A stretch of DNA of 17,895 nt. Source: Bacteriovoracaceae bacterium UBA4096 (GTDB lineage Bacteria > Bdellovibrionota > Bacteriovoracia > Bacteriovoracales > Bacteriovoracaceae). Made by a program: the position numbers and the translations under genes. This document shows, one piece after another, positions 1-6,573 of the stretch. The stretch is taken from contig DFXY01000004.1 of the NCBI GenBank assembly GCA_002381945.1, positions 207,160 to 225,054 on the forward strand, read 5' to 3'. Position 1 is the stretch's first letter; each line of letters opens with the position of its first letter. The notes under the pieces are model-generated. The model was given only the letters and a program-made list of their open reading frames with translations, was not told the DNA's origin and did no database searches.

Positions 1-59
1 TGTTAGAAAATACTTAATAAGTCAGTCTTGAAACCCTGCTACTTTATAAACATCTCCAT

Positions 60-71
60 AGGATGCATCCT
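60..71. promoter_or_regulatory. Perfect 12-bp palindrome upstream of the zinc-ribbon gene
   Basis: The sequence AGGATGCATCCT is its own reverse complement and lies 23 bases before the ATG at 95. A TATAAA-like -10 element sits at 45-50, so a transcript from it would start close to this palindrome, but no convincing -35 is found at the right distance (a TTGAAA at 28-33 is only 11 bp away). It could be an operator or chance; confidence is low. Confidence 0.2.
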
Positions 72-94
72 TTAAGCCGAGCTAAGGAGGCCAT

Positions 95-337
95 ATGGAA
101 AGATGTGATAAATGCGGAAATGCCTATGATAAAGCGTTTAAGGTGATCATGAATGACAAAACCTACACTTTTGATTGTTTTGAATGCGCAATTGGTCTTC
201 TCTCACCTGTTTGCGAAACTTGTGGAACTCAGATCATTGGCCATGGACTGGAGTCAGGTGAGGACTTTTTCTGTTGCGCAGGCTGCGCCCGACAGAAAGG
301 AATCACCGAGCTGAGAGACCACGTTCCTATGCCATAA
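95..337 (+). CDS. Small zinc-ribbon protein with four CxxC motifs
   Basis: This 80-residue protein has four CxxC pairs: C4/C7, C28/C31, C40/C43 and C61/C64, with an extra Cys at 60. The spacing suggests two structural zinc sites (LIM-like or double zinc-ribbon). It has no signal peptide or membrane segment, so it is probably cytoplasmic. A strong Shine-Dalgarno AAGGAGG (84-90) lies four bases before the ATG, which fixes the start. The next gene begins 13 bases downstream on the same strand, so the two are probably co-transcribed. I do not recognise a named family. The cysteines suggest a zinc-binding or protein-interaction role; no function is assigned. Confidence 0.8.
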   Translation: MERCDKCGNAYDKAFKVIMNDKTYTFDCFECAIGLLSPVCETCGTQIIGHGLESGEDFFCCAGCARQKGITELRDHVPMP

Positions 338-350
338 AATAAGGATTTTT

Positions 351-1139
351 TTGAAAAAGTTGCTTCTTGGTGTTCTCTTGTCTCTTCCGCTAACTGCTAT
401 GGCCGCGATTGAAGATAATTCATTCTTGCTTGAAGAAGCCTTCAATCAGGAATGGGGTATTGTTCAGTTTATCCAGAAGTACCAAACTTCGGAAAATGCC
501 CAAGGCTATGAATACGTATTCGAAAATGAGATTCCAATTACTGATAAAACTCATCAATTCTCGTACGCTTTGACTTTTGCCCGTCAGGACGAAGAAGGTC
601 ATGGCGCCCTTAATGACGCCGTCTTGAACTATCGTTGGCAGGCCCTGAATAAAGAAGGCGTTCTGGTCACAGAAAGATTCGGTCTGGTCCTTCCTACTGG
701 TCGCGTGGATAACAACGCTGGAAATGGCGTTTACGGCTTTGAGTTCATGAAGTCGGCCTCAATCCAACTCTCCGATGATTTCATCAATCACTGGAACTTT
801 GGCTTCAGTGTTCTGCCTCACGCTAAAACGGCCGACATTGATAAGAGAAGAACATTGACTGGTTTCACGGCCGGAACAAGTTTGATTTATCTATGGAAAG
901 ATAACTTTAACTTTATGCTTGAAACACTTCTTGAGTCTGGTCAAAGTACTAATCCGGATGGTTCAAAGTCAGCTGATACAGCTTTGACTATTAACCCGGG
1001 TTTTAGATTTGCTGTTGATATGGACTGGAAAGAAACTCAGATTGTTCCAGGGATCAGTTTCCCGACAGAACTATTAAATGGTCCTACTGAGCACGGTGTT
1101 CTCGTGTATCTCTCAATAGAACCAAATTTTTTAAAGTAA
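351..1139 (+). CDS. Secreted protein, probable outer-membrane beta-barrel, function unknown
   Basis: The 262-residue product starts with a typical Sec signal peptide: two lysines, a Leu/Val-rich core, then A-M-A with cleavage expected after residue 18. The mature part has no further hydrophobic helix. It contains many short alternating polar/nonpolar stretches with aromatic residues, as in transporter-like outer-membrane barrels (compare the COG4313 'phenol MetA' type). The segment around residue 115 (LPTGRVDNN) looks like such proteins, but this is an impression. The start is a TTG; AAGGA (341-345) sits five bases upstream and there is no in-frame ATG alternative that keeps the signal peptide. 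It follows the zinc-ribbon gene by 13 bases and converges on the chemoreceptor gene with a 7-base gap and no visible terminator. Confidence 0.75.
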   Translation: MKKLLLGVLLSLPLTAMAAIEDNSFLLEEAFNQEWGIVQFIQKYQTSENAQGYEYVFENEIPITDKTHQFSYALTFARQDEEGHGALNDAVLNYRWQALNKEGVLVTERFGLVLPTGRVDNNAGNGVYGFEFMKSASIQLSDDFINHWNFGFSVLPHAKTADIDKRRTLTGFTAGTSLIYLWKDNFNFMLETLLESGQSTNPDGSKSADTALTINPGFRFAVDMDWKETQIVPGISFPTELLNGPTEHGVLVYLSIEPNFLK

Positions 1140-1146
1140 GTTAGAT

Positions 1147-2901
1147 TTAAATATCTTCAAAACGGGAGTCATCACTTCTAGGCGCTTCAAATTCCAACCC
1201 CGAAACTTTTTTAGTAGGTGCAGGGGTTGATTTTTTAGGCTCAACAGCTGGTGGTGATGACTTCTTCATGTGAACCACGTTATCCACTGCCACAGCTTTT
1301 TTCTTCTCTTCTTTTCTCTTCGGCATAACCGAGTTCACACTCTGCCCACCGGTTAAGCGGGTTAGCTCTGCCACTAGAGAGTTCAAACGCTCGGCCTGAA
1401 GGTTAAGTCCATTGGCGGCCTTTGAAGAATCATGGGCAATGCCAGAGTTGGACTGAGTCACTTGGTCTAGTTCACTCATCGCTTTATTAACTTCCACCAC
1501 TCCCGTTGATTGTTCCTGAGAAGCGGTTGAGATTTCTCTAACCATTTCATTCACTGAAGACACATTTGCCAAAATCTCATCCAGGGCCTCTTTACACTGC
1601 TTGGCGGTCTCAGTTCCGAAGTTCACTTTCTCACGGGACTTACGGATTAGATTATCCATCAGTCCCTTGGTGCCATCCACAATATCTGTTACATGTTTAA
1701 TCGAAGAATTTAGCATCGAGGTAATCTCGGTCGCGGCATTTCCTGACATGGAAGCGAGATTTCCAACCTCTTCTGCCACCACGGAGAAACCTTTCCCATG
1801 CTCCCCTGCTCTGGCCGCTTCTACGGAAGCGTTAAAAGACAGAAGTTTGGTTTGGAAAACGATGTCGTTAATGACTTGGGTTTTCTGGCCAATATTCTGA
1901 ATGACTTTTACGATATCCGAGATCTGCTCGTTTGATTTTTGCATTTGAAGAATGATCTCGTCATTGCCTTCAGCAATCGAGTTAATCGATTCCATCATGA
2001 TCTCAGTTTTCTCTTTACCCTTCTGAGCGATCACTGTCGACTCTTCAGACATTCTCGCAGAAGAGGCCGCACTGTCAGCGTTTCGGGTAATCATGGCCGA
2101 AATTTCATCCAGCGAGGCCACTGTTTCCTGTAAGCTCGCCGCCTGCTCAGTTGAGGCCTCAGATAATCTGCCCGCCACAGTTGCCATGTTTTTAGAAGTA
2201 TCCACAATCTGGGTAGCTTCATCTTTAAGACCACTGGTGATAGTGGCCAGATTTGTTGTGAGTCCTGAGATGAATTTAAAAGCAAGGAATGAAACAATGA
2301 TTGAAATAAGTAATCCAGCAATCACCATATAAAGAGTGAGCTTCGTTAAATCGGCCGCATACTTCTGGCCTTGCTCAGACTGCTTAGTTGCTTCAGCTTC
2401 AATCATCTCACCTAAAGTCTCAAGCCTGACCTCGAGCTCTTCAAATGACTTCATAAAAGCTGGCATCAGTAAGTTTGCTCCATCCTTATCACCTGACATG
2501 GCCGTCGTGACAACTTTAAGTCCAGACTCCTGAAAGTTCACAATCGCCGGATGACTTTTTTTAATTTCATCATTTAATTTTTGATCGAGTCCGAGCTTTT
2601 CAATGTTAGCGATATAAAGAGAAATATTTTCACTGAACTCTTTATATTCCTCTTCCACCGAAGCCTTCTCATCAGTGCTGGCAAGAAGTGAGCGGTAAAC
2701 CACTGCTCTGACTCCATCATGCATCATATCTACCAAGGTCATATTTCTTACTGCCGGCAGTGACTGCATCGAAACTGTCGTGAGTGATTTACCCAGATGA
2801 TCAAGAGCATAGATACTCACACCACCAATGGAGATAAGCACACCCATTAAAATAGTTGAAAGAAAAAACGTCTTGGTTTTGATGCTTAGATTTTTGAACA
2901 T
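1147..2901 (-). CDS. Methyl-accepting chemotaxis protein (transmembrane chemoreceptor)
   Basis: This 584-residue chemoreceptor senses a periplasmic signal and controls a CheA kinase. TM1 spans about residues 11-33. A helical periplasmic domain (34-186) resembles the four-helix-bundle type. TM2 spans about 188-212, and the cytoplasmic signalling coiled coil runs from about 225 to 515. The hairpin tip at 345-372 carries the conserved AFQT-like segment (here IVFQTKLLSFNASVEAARAGE), which identifies the family. No full HAMP domain is seen between TM2 and the signalling coil. The C-terminal tail (525-584) is Lys/Pro-rich and ends RFEDI, not in a CheR/CheB tethering pentapeptide of the NWETF type. 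AAAAGGAAA at 2906-2914 is the ribosome site. It lies 65 bases after the CheX-like gene, in an operon. Ligand unknown. Confidence 0.95.
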   Translation of the reverse strand: MFKNLSIKTKTFFLSTILMGVLISIGGVSIYALDHLGKSLTTVSMQSLPAVRNMTLVDMMHDGVRAVVYRSLLASTDEKASVEEEYKEFSENISLYIANIEKLGLDQKLNDEIKKSHPAIVNFQESGLKVVTTAMSGDKDGANLLMPAFMKSFEELEVRLETLGEMIEAEATKQSEQGQKYAADLTKLTLYMVIAGLLISIIVSFLAFKFISGLTTNLATITSGLKDEATQIVDTSKNMATVAGRLSEASTEQAASLQETVASLDEISAMITRNADSAASSARMSEESTVIAQKGKEKTEIMMESINSIAEGNDEIILQMQKSNEQISDIVKVIQNIGQKTQVINDIVFQTKLLSFNASVEAARAGEHGKGFSVVAEEVGNLASMSGNAATEITSMLNSSIKHVTDIVDGTKGLMDNLIRKSREKVNFGTETAKQCKEALDEILANVSSVNEMVREISTASQEQSTGVVEVNKAMSELDQVTQSNSGIAHDSSKAANGLNLQAERLNSLVAELTRLTGGQSVNSVMPKRKEEKKKAVAVDNVVHMKKSSPPAVEPKKSTPAPTKKVSGLEFEAPRSDDSRFEDI

Positions 2902-2904
2902 AAA

Positions 2905-2958
2905 ATTTCCTTTTATAGATCATCTTTTCGGAAAGATTTGATGATTATTAAAGGAAAT
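2905..2958 (-). promoter_or_regulatory. Inverted repeat enclosing the chemoreceptor gene's Shine-Dalgarno site, with nested hairpin
   Basis: On the minus strand ATTTCCTTT (2958-2950) is the exact complement of AAAGGAAAT (2913-2905), which is the ribosome-binding site of the downstream chemoreceptor gene. Between the arms is a second inverted repeat, ATCTTT-CCGA-AAAGAT (2937-2922), extendable by three pairs past a two-base bulge. In an mRNA read through from the upstream gene this could fold into a structure that hides the ribosome site. No T-run follows, so it is not an intrinsic terminator. The folding is inferred from base pairing only. Confidence 0.45.
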
Positions 2959-2966
2959 CTTAAGAA

Positions 2967-3437
2967 TTATTCAGATAAACTTACTTCTACGAAAAATTCC
3001 CCGGCAGTACTGGAAAATGGAATGATGACCGTAGGCCCCTTAGACATGGCCGACAAGGAATGTCCCTTACCTGAAATCACTTGAGGTAATGCAATCTTGA
3101 TCCCATAGCCCCGTTCATTCAAAGTCACTTTCGCCATCCCAAAGATCATGTTGGTGATCTCTCCGGCGCCATCTAAAATGTCTTTAGTAAGTTCGGTATA
3201 ATCTTCCCCAAGCATTCCGCTCATGACCTTGAGAAAAGTCTCCTCTGGAAAACTGATCACTACGGATCCATTGAAGGTATCCGAAACAATTCCAATCACT
3301 CCTGAGACGTCACCTTTTAAGGCATCATCATTTTTTTTCAAATAAATTTTGCCCGGTGTGGCCTCCACACTGGCCTGAATTTTTAGAACTTTTAAAGTGG
3401 CAGCGAGGAAGGGATTTACAAAATTAATATCGATCAT
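2967..3437 (-). CDS. cheX: CheX/CheC-type CheY-phosphate phosphatase
   Basis: The 156-residue protein matches the CheX family, small cytoplasmic phosphatases that dephosphorylate CheY and so end the chemotaxis signal. The diagnostic ExxN active-site pair is visible at E93 and N96 in the segment DGAGEITNMIFG (89-100). The length is typical for CheX and there is a single copy of the motif, unlike CheC, which has two. The C-terminal half (PTVIIPFSSTAGEFFVEV) fits the closing strands of the fold. The ATG at 3437 is preceded by AAAGGAAAT. The next gene in the operon is a chemoreceptor, which supports the role. A sigma-28-like promoter lies just upstream. Whether it acts on CheY or another response regulator cannot be told here, because no CheA or CheY gene is in the window. 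Confidence 0.85.
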   Translation of the reverse strand: MIDINFVNPFLAATLKVLKIQASVEATPGKIYLKKNDDALKGDVSGVIGIVSDTFNGSVVISFPEETFLKVMSGMLGEDYTELTKDILDGAGEITNMIFGMAKVTLNERGYGIKIALPQVISGKGHSLSAMSKGPTVIIPFSSTAGEFFVEVSLSE

Positions 3438-3463
3438 GGATTTCCTTTGATTATGGGAAATCC
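3438..3463 (-). promoter_or_regulatory. 8+8 inverted repeat whose proximal arm is the cheX ribosome-binding site
   Basis: On the minus strand GGATTTCC (3463-3456) and GGAAATCC (3445-3438) are perfect complements separated by ten bases, and the second arm directly abuts the cheX ATG and contains its Shine-Dalgarno core. As RNA it would occlude the ribosome site. If transcription starts from the sigma-28-like promoter at 3463-3490, the start would fall near 3456 and the distal arm would not be transcribed, so a DNA operator is the alternative. Confidence 0.45.
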
Positions 3464-3490
3464 TATCGGCTGCCTGAATCTTTAATCTTA
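3463..3490 (-). promoter_or_regulatory. Candidate sigma-28 (FliA) promoter of the cheX-chemoreceptor operon
   Basis: Read on the minus strand, GCCGATAG (3470-3463) matches seven of eight bases of the sigma-28 -10 consensus GCCGATAA. Upstream, TAAGATTA (3490-3483) resembles the -35 element TAAAGTTT, with 12 bases between the two elements against the usual 11. FliA-type sigma factors commonly drive chemotaxis genes, which fits the operon below. The expected start is about 20 bases before the cheX ATG. Confidence 0.5.
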
Positions 3491-3535
3491 AGAAAACTTG
3501 AATAGAGTTTTAAGAAGCTTTTAATTCCCACTAGT

Positions 3536-4240
3536 TCACACCAGGGGAATCTCCATCACTAAAACTTCAGCTTGTGCCAAGGCCTTAAGTTCCATGCAGG
3601 AGAGGTCATCTATCCCCACTCCGTCTCGGGCGTGGAGTTTAATACCGTTTAGACTAATTTCGCCGCTTAAGATAAAGAGATAGGCCCCATTACCTGATAG
3701 TTTTGCTTGATAATTGAGTTCAACCCCTTCTTCCATATCCGCTAAAGAAAAGAAGGCATCCTGATTGATCACCACCGATCCTTCCCGTCCATCCGGGGAG
3801 ACCACTAAGGAGAATTGATTCTTGCGACTCTCCGGAGTAAAGGACTTCTGCTCATAACGAGGCTTCACATTTTTAACCTTGGGATGAACCCAGATTTGTA
3901 ACAGCTCTGAGAGTTCTGAATCAGAAGCATTAAATTCTGAATGGCGAATACCTGTTCCCGCCGACATGATCTGCACTTCACCTTTTCTGATAACACTGGA
4001 ATTACCTTCGGAATCCTTGTGGGCCAAGGCCCCAGAGGTAGGAATGGTGATGATTTCCATGTCCCGATGAGGATGAGTCCCAAAACCCATTCCAGGAGCG
4101 ATGATATCATCATTGATGACCCGAAGTGTGCCAAAGCCCATGCGATCAGGATCGAAGTAATCGGCAAAACTAAAGGTGTGACGACTTTTTAACCAACCGT
4201 GATCGGCCTTACCGCGAGAATGAGAGGGATGAATAAGCAT
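3536..4240 (-). CDS. Pirin family protein (YhhW-like bicupin, quercetin 2,3-dioxygenase type)
   Basis: This 234-residue cytosolic protein is a pirin. The N-terminal cupin carries the metal ligands H56 and H58 (GTHPHRDMEI) and H100 and E102 (GTGIRHSEF), the same set that binds metal in E. coli YhhW. The C-terminal cupin (about 130-234) is degenerate and lacks a second metal site. YhhW oxidatively cleaves quercetin in vitro; the physiological role of bacterial pirins is mostly unknown, with links to redox and stress responses. The length is that of YhhW (231). The ATG at 4240 has AGGAGG five bases upstream. It follows selO on the same strand after a 92-base gap with its own AT-rich promoter region, so it is probably transcribed at least partly by itself. 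Confidence 0.92.
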   Translation of the reverse strand: MLIHPSHSRGKADHGWLKSRHTFSFADYFDPDRMGFGTLRVINDDIIAPGMGFGTHPHRDMEIITIPTSGALAHKDSEGNSSVIRKGEVQIMSAGTGIRHSEFNASDSELSELLQIWVHPKVKNVKPRYEQKSFTPESRKNQFSLVVSPDGREGSVVINQDAFFSLADMEEGVELNYQAKLSGNGAYLFILSGEISLNGIKLHARDGVGIDDLSCMELKALAQAEVLVMEIPLV

Positions 4241-4332
4241 AAAGACCTCCTGAAAATTAAGATCATTATGCCAGAAGCCTAGTTAAAAATAAATTATATA
4301 TATTTAATCAACTTGATAAGTTTTACTTAACT
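4241..4332 (-). promoter_or_regulatory. AT-rich promoter region of the pirin gene
   Basis: On the minus strand a perfect TATAAT -10 hexamer lies at 4298-4293, about 53 bases before the pirin ATG, within a very AT-rich run (4285-4305). The -35 position gives only weak matches (ACTTAT at 17 bp). A TTGATT at 4311-4306 is too close to pair with it. A weak AACTT-ATC-AAGTT inverted repeat at 4310-4322 follows selO. A promoter is likely; its exact elements are uncertain. Confidence 0.35.
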
Positions 4333-5754
4333 CTAAGATGAGCAAGAAACTTCATAATGTTTATGCTCGGCCGGAGTAGGAGCTGCATAGGCCTCAAATT
4401 CCGGATGCTCATCAAAGGGGCGATAAAGCACATTAAGCCAGTTAATAAGTTTTTCATTCTGGCACTGCTCCACATCCTGGATGATTTCCTGAGCGATATA
4501 ATTTTTTAGCACATACTTAGGATTAGTCTTTTTCATCTCCCGCTGGCGCGCTTCATCTGAAAAAGTTTCACCTGTTAATCGGTCATCATATTGCTTAAGC
4601 CAACTGATGAGTTCCTGACGATGACCATAATAGTCCCAGATGGCCTGTAAACTTTGAAGCTGGCCTTTTTGATAGTGGGCCAGCTGCCGAAAAAAGAAAG
4701 TGTAATCCATCTGAAGTTGCGCCAGGGTTTGAAGGCAATCAATCAGTAACTGATAATCAGATTCCTGCTCGGTTTTTAGTCCCAACTTTTTCCGGGAAAG
4801 TTTCAAGTACTCGGCTTCAAAATAACCGGGATATTCATTCAAAATTTCCTGCAGTTTCTCTTTTGGTACTTCCTTCATAAAACACACCATCAAACGCTCC
4901 AGATTCCACATGCCGATGGATGGCTGTTGATTATAAGCGTAGCGTCCGCGATGATCGGAATGATTGCAGACGTAGTTTAAGACGGTGTCTTCCATAAAAC
5001 CATAAGGCCCATAATCAATAGTGAGTCCTAAGAGTGACATATTATCTGTGTTCATCACTCCATGACAAAAACCCACATTCTGCCAATGAGCAATGAGAGT
5101 GGCCGTGCGTTTAACCACTTCCCGCAGCATCTCTTCCACTGTGCAATCCGGGAAAAAAGTTTTTTGCGCGTACTGAATCAGCGCTTTTAATTCTTCATCT
5201 TTTTCATAATGAAAACACATTTCAAAATGACCGAAACGAAGATTAGTGGGAAAGACCCGCGCCACCACTGCACTCTTTTCTACAGTCTCCCGATAAACCG
5301 GATCTTCACCGGTCAAAAGGGCCAGAACCCGCGTAGTGGGAATATCTAATCCATGCATGGCCTCTGAACAAAGATACTCCCGCACGGATGAACGAATGAC
5401 GGCCTTACCATCTCCCATCCGGGAAAATGGAGTCAGACCCGAACCTTTGGTTTGAATTTCTTGCCGCCCTTTGGGAGTAAGAAGTTCTCCGAGCGAGATA
5501 GCGCGCCCATCGCCTAATTGACCGGCCCACACGCCAAACTGATGACCAGCGTAGCGGCTTGAGAGGCGCTGTTCACCGGGAAGAGAACTCTCGCCATTTA
5601 ACCACTGGCAAAGTTCCTGTTGTGATAAATCAATGCCTAACTCATTTTTAAGTTCTGAGACATGCACAAGTTTAGGGGACTTAATGGGCGTGGGTTTTAC
5701 ATCCTCATATAAAAAGGGCGGCAATGTTCTGAAAGTATTATCAAATTTCATCAT
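4333..5754 (-). CDS. selO: SelO (YdiU) pseudokinase-fold protein AMPylase
   Basis: SelO transfers AMP from ATP to Ser/Thr/Tyr hydroxyls of target proteins and is linked to redox stress. The nucleotide-binding lysine lies in QTKGSG, followed by FSRMGDGKAVIRSSVREYLCSE and the conserved FCHGVMNTDNMS and TIDYGPYGF motifs that hold the catalytic Asp/Asn and metal Asp. The C-terminus ends SCSS: Cys occupies the position of selenocysteine in animal SelO (CUSS), as in E. coli. The open frame extends to an ATG at 5820, but homology begins near MKFDNTFRTLPPF, neither ATG has a Shine-Dalgarno site, and a promoter with its -10 six bases before 5754 indicates a leaderless start there. That gives 473 residues, close to E. 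coli's 478. Confidence 0.93.
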   Translation of the reverse strand: MMKFDNTFRTLPPFLYEDVKPTPIKSPKLVHVSELKNELGIDLSQQELCQWLNGESSLPGEQRLSSRYAGHQFGVWAGQLGDGRAISLGELLTPKGRQEIQTKGSGLTPFSRMGDGKAVIRSSVREYLCSEAMHGLDIPTTRVLALLTGEDPVYRETVEKSAVVARVFPTNLRFGHFEMCFHYEKDEELKALIQYAQKTFFPDCTVEEMLREVVKRTATLIAHWQNVGFCHGVMNTDNMSLLGLTIDYGPYGFMEDTVLNYVCNHSDHRGRYAYNQQPSIGMWNLERLMVCFMKEVPKEKLQEILNEYPGYFEAEYLKLSRKKLGLKTEQESDYQLLIDCLQTLAQLQMDYTFFFRQLAHYQKGQLQSLQAIWDYYGHRQELISWLKQYDDRLTGETFSDEARQREMKKTNPKYVLKNYIAQEIIQDVEQCQNEKLINWLNVLYRPFDEHPEFEAYAAPTPAEHKHYEVSCSS

Positions 5755-5789
5755 GCCACTACTATAGCTTCTCTCTATCAGGCCATCAA
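5755..5789 (-). promoter_or_regulatory. Candidate leaderless promoter of selO
   Basis: On the minus strand TTGATG (5789-5784), a 17-bp spacer and TATAGT (5766-5761) form a good sigma-70-type promoter. The -10 ends six bases before the ATG at 5754, so transcription should begin at or next to the start codon. There is no Shine-Dalgarno site in between. Confidence 0.5.
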
Positions 5790-5847
5790 CACTAGTGATT
5801 GGAACCGGACCGCCTGACATACGATAATGCTTTAAGAGGAGATTGAT

Positions 5848-6573
5848 ATGAGCATATTACTTTTATCGACTATAGGTGGAGTCATCTCAGCAGTAAGTAC
5901 CAGTGCCGGTGCTGGACTTGCCCCACTCTTTACCCGCTTTGAACGTTTAAGAAAATACCACATGAGTATGGATTTTGCTTTAGGTGTGATGCTCTCAGCA
6001 GTTGCCTTCTCTTTAGTGGGACCTGAAATCATGAAAGGTCAGAATCATCTTCTGGTCATCAGTGGTCTTATCTTCGGTGCTCTTTTTATTTATCTGACTC
6101 ACAAAATGATTACTTTTTTTAACCGGAATCAAAAATTTAATAACTATAAAATTCTCTTGATGGCCGCTTTGATTTTTCACAATTTGCCGGAAGGCATGGG
6201 GGCCGGGGCCTCGCTGGCGGGAATGAGTTTAAGTGAGGCCATTCCCCTTCAGGTAGCACTCTCGGTGCAAAACATCGTGGAAGGCCTTCTACTGACTCTG
6301 CTTTTACGGGGACTGGGATTAAATCTGAAGCTGGCCGTTTTAGGTGGCGTCTTATCTGGTTTAATAGAAATGAGCGGAGCGGTGATGGCGGGATTTCTCA
6401 TGGAGAAATCGGTGGTTCTCCTGCCATTTCTCCTCTCGCTGGCCGGTGGCTCAATGATGATGTCTGTGGGACTGGAAGTGCAAGAGAGCATCAGTCTGGG
6501 AAAAAGAATTGAGCGCTCCCAATTTGTCAGTGGTCTTCTGGTGATTCCTTTAACTAACCTTCTGCTGGGATAA
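5848..6573 (+). CDS. ZIP family divalent metal transporter
   Basis: The 241-residue integral membrane protein has about eight hydrophobic segments and is a ZIP transporter, importing Zn2+, Fe2+ or related ions across the inner membrane. The TM4 signature HNLPEG starts at H111 with E115. TM5 carries Q141, N142 and E145 (QNIVEG). Gln replaces the His usual in many ZIPs, as in Bordetella ZIP (BbZIP), where Gln is a metal ligand. A Glu at 174 (IEMSGA) fits the TM6 position. The His-rich loop between TM3 and TM4 is short and nearly lacks His. AGGAG (5837-5841) six bases before the ATG fixes the start. It diverges from selO and converges with the histidine kinase gene, overlapping it by 20 bases at the stop codons. 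Confidence 0.85.
   Translation: MSILLLSTIGGVISAVSTSAGAGLAPLFTRFERLRKYHMSMDFALGVMLSAVAFSLVGPEIMKGQNHLLVISGLIFGALFIYLTHKMITFFNRNQKFNNYKILLMAALIFHNLPEGMGAGASLAGMSLSEAIPLQVALSVQNIVEGLLLTLLLRGLGLNLKLAVLGGVLSGLIEMSGAVMAGFLMEKSVVLLPFLLSLAGGSMMMSVGLEVQESISLGKRIERSQFVSGLLVIPLTNLLLG

Noticed and set aside
28..50. TTGAAA and TATAAA as a promoter for the zinc-ribbon gene
   Set aside because: The spacer is 11 bp, too short for one sigma-70 promoter; the -10 may be real, but the pair is not.
1601..2533. Several plus-strand and other-frame open frames of 60-100 codons inside the chemoreceptor gene
   Set aside because: They are shadows of a strongly conserved receptor sequence; Ser/Ala-rich translations are typical of antisense to coiled-coil genes.
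3493..3511. Inverted repeat AAAACT-N7-AGTTTT downstream of the pirin gene as a terminator
   Set aside because: The stem is only six AT-rich pairs with no T-run after it, so it is too weak to call.
4281..4310. AT-rich alternating run resembling an origin or AT-hook site
   Set aside because: There are no DnaA boxes or iterons nearby; it is better explained as promoter DNA before the pirin gene.
4333..4350. Possible selenocysteine recoding at the end of selO
   Set aside because: The codon at the Sec position is TGC (Cys) and the frame ends in TAG after two Ser codons; there is no in-frame TGA.
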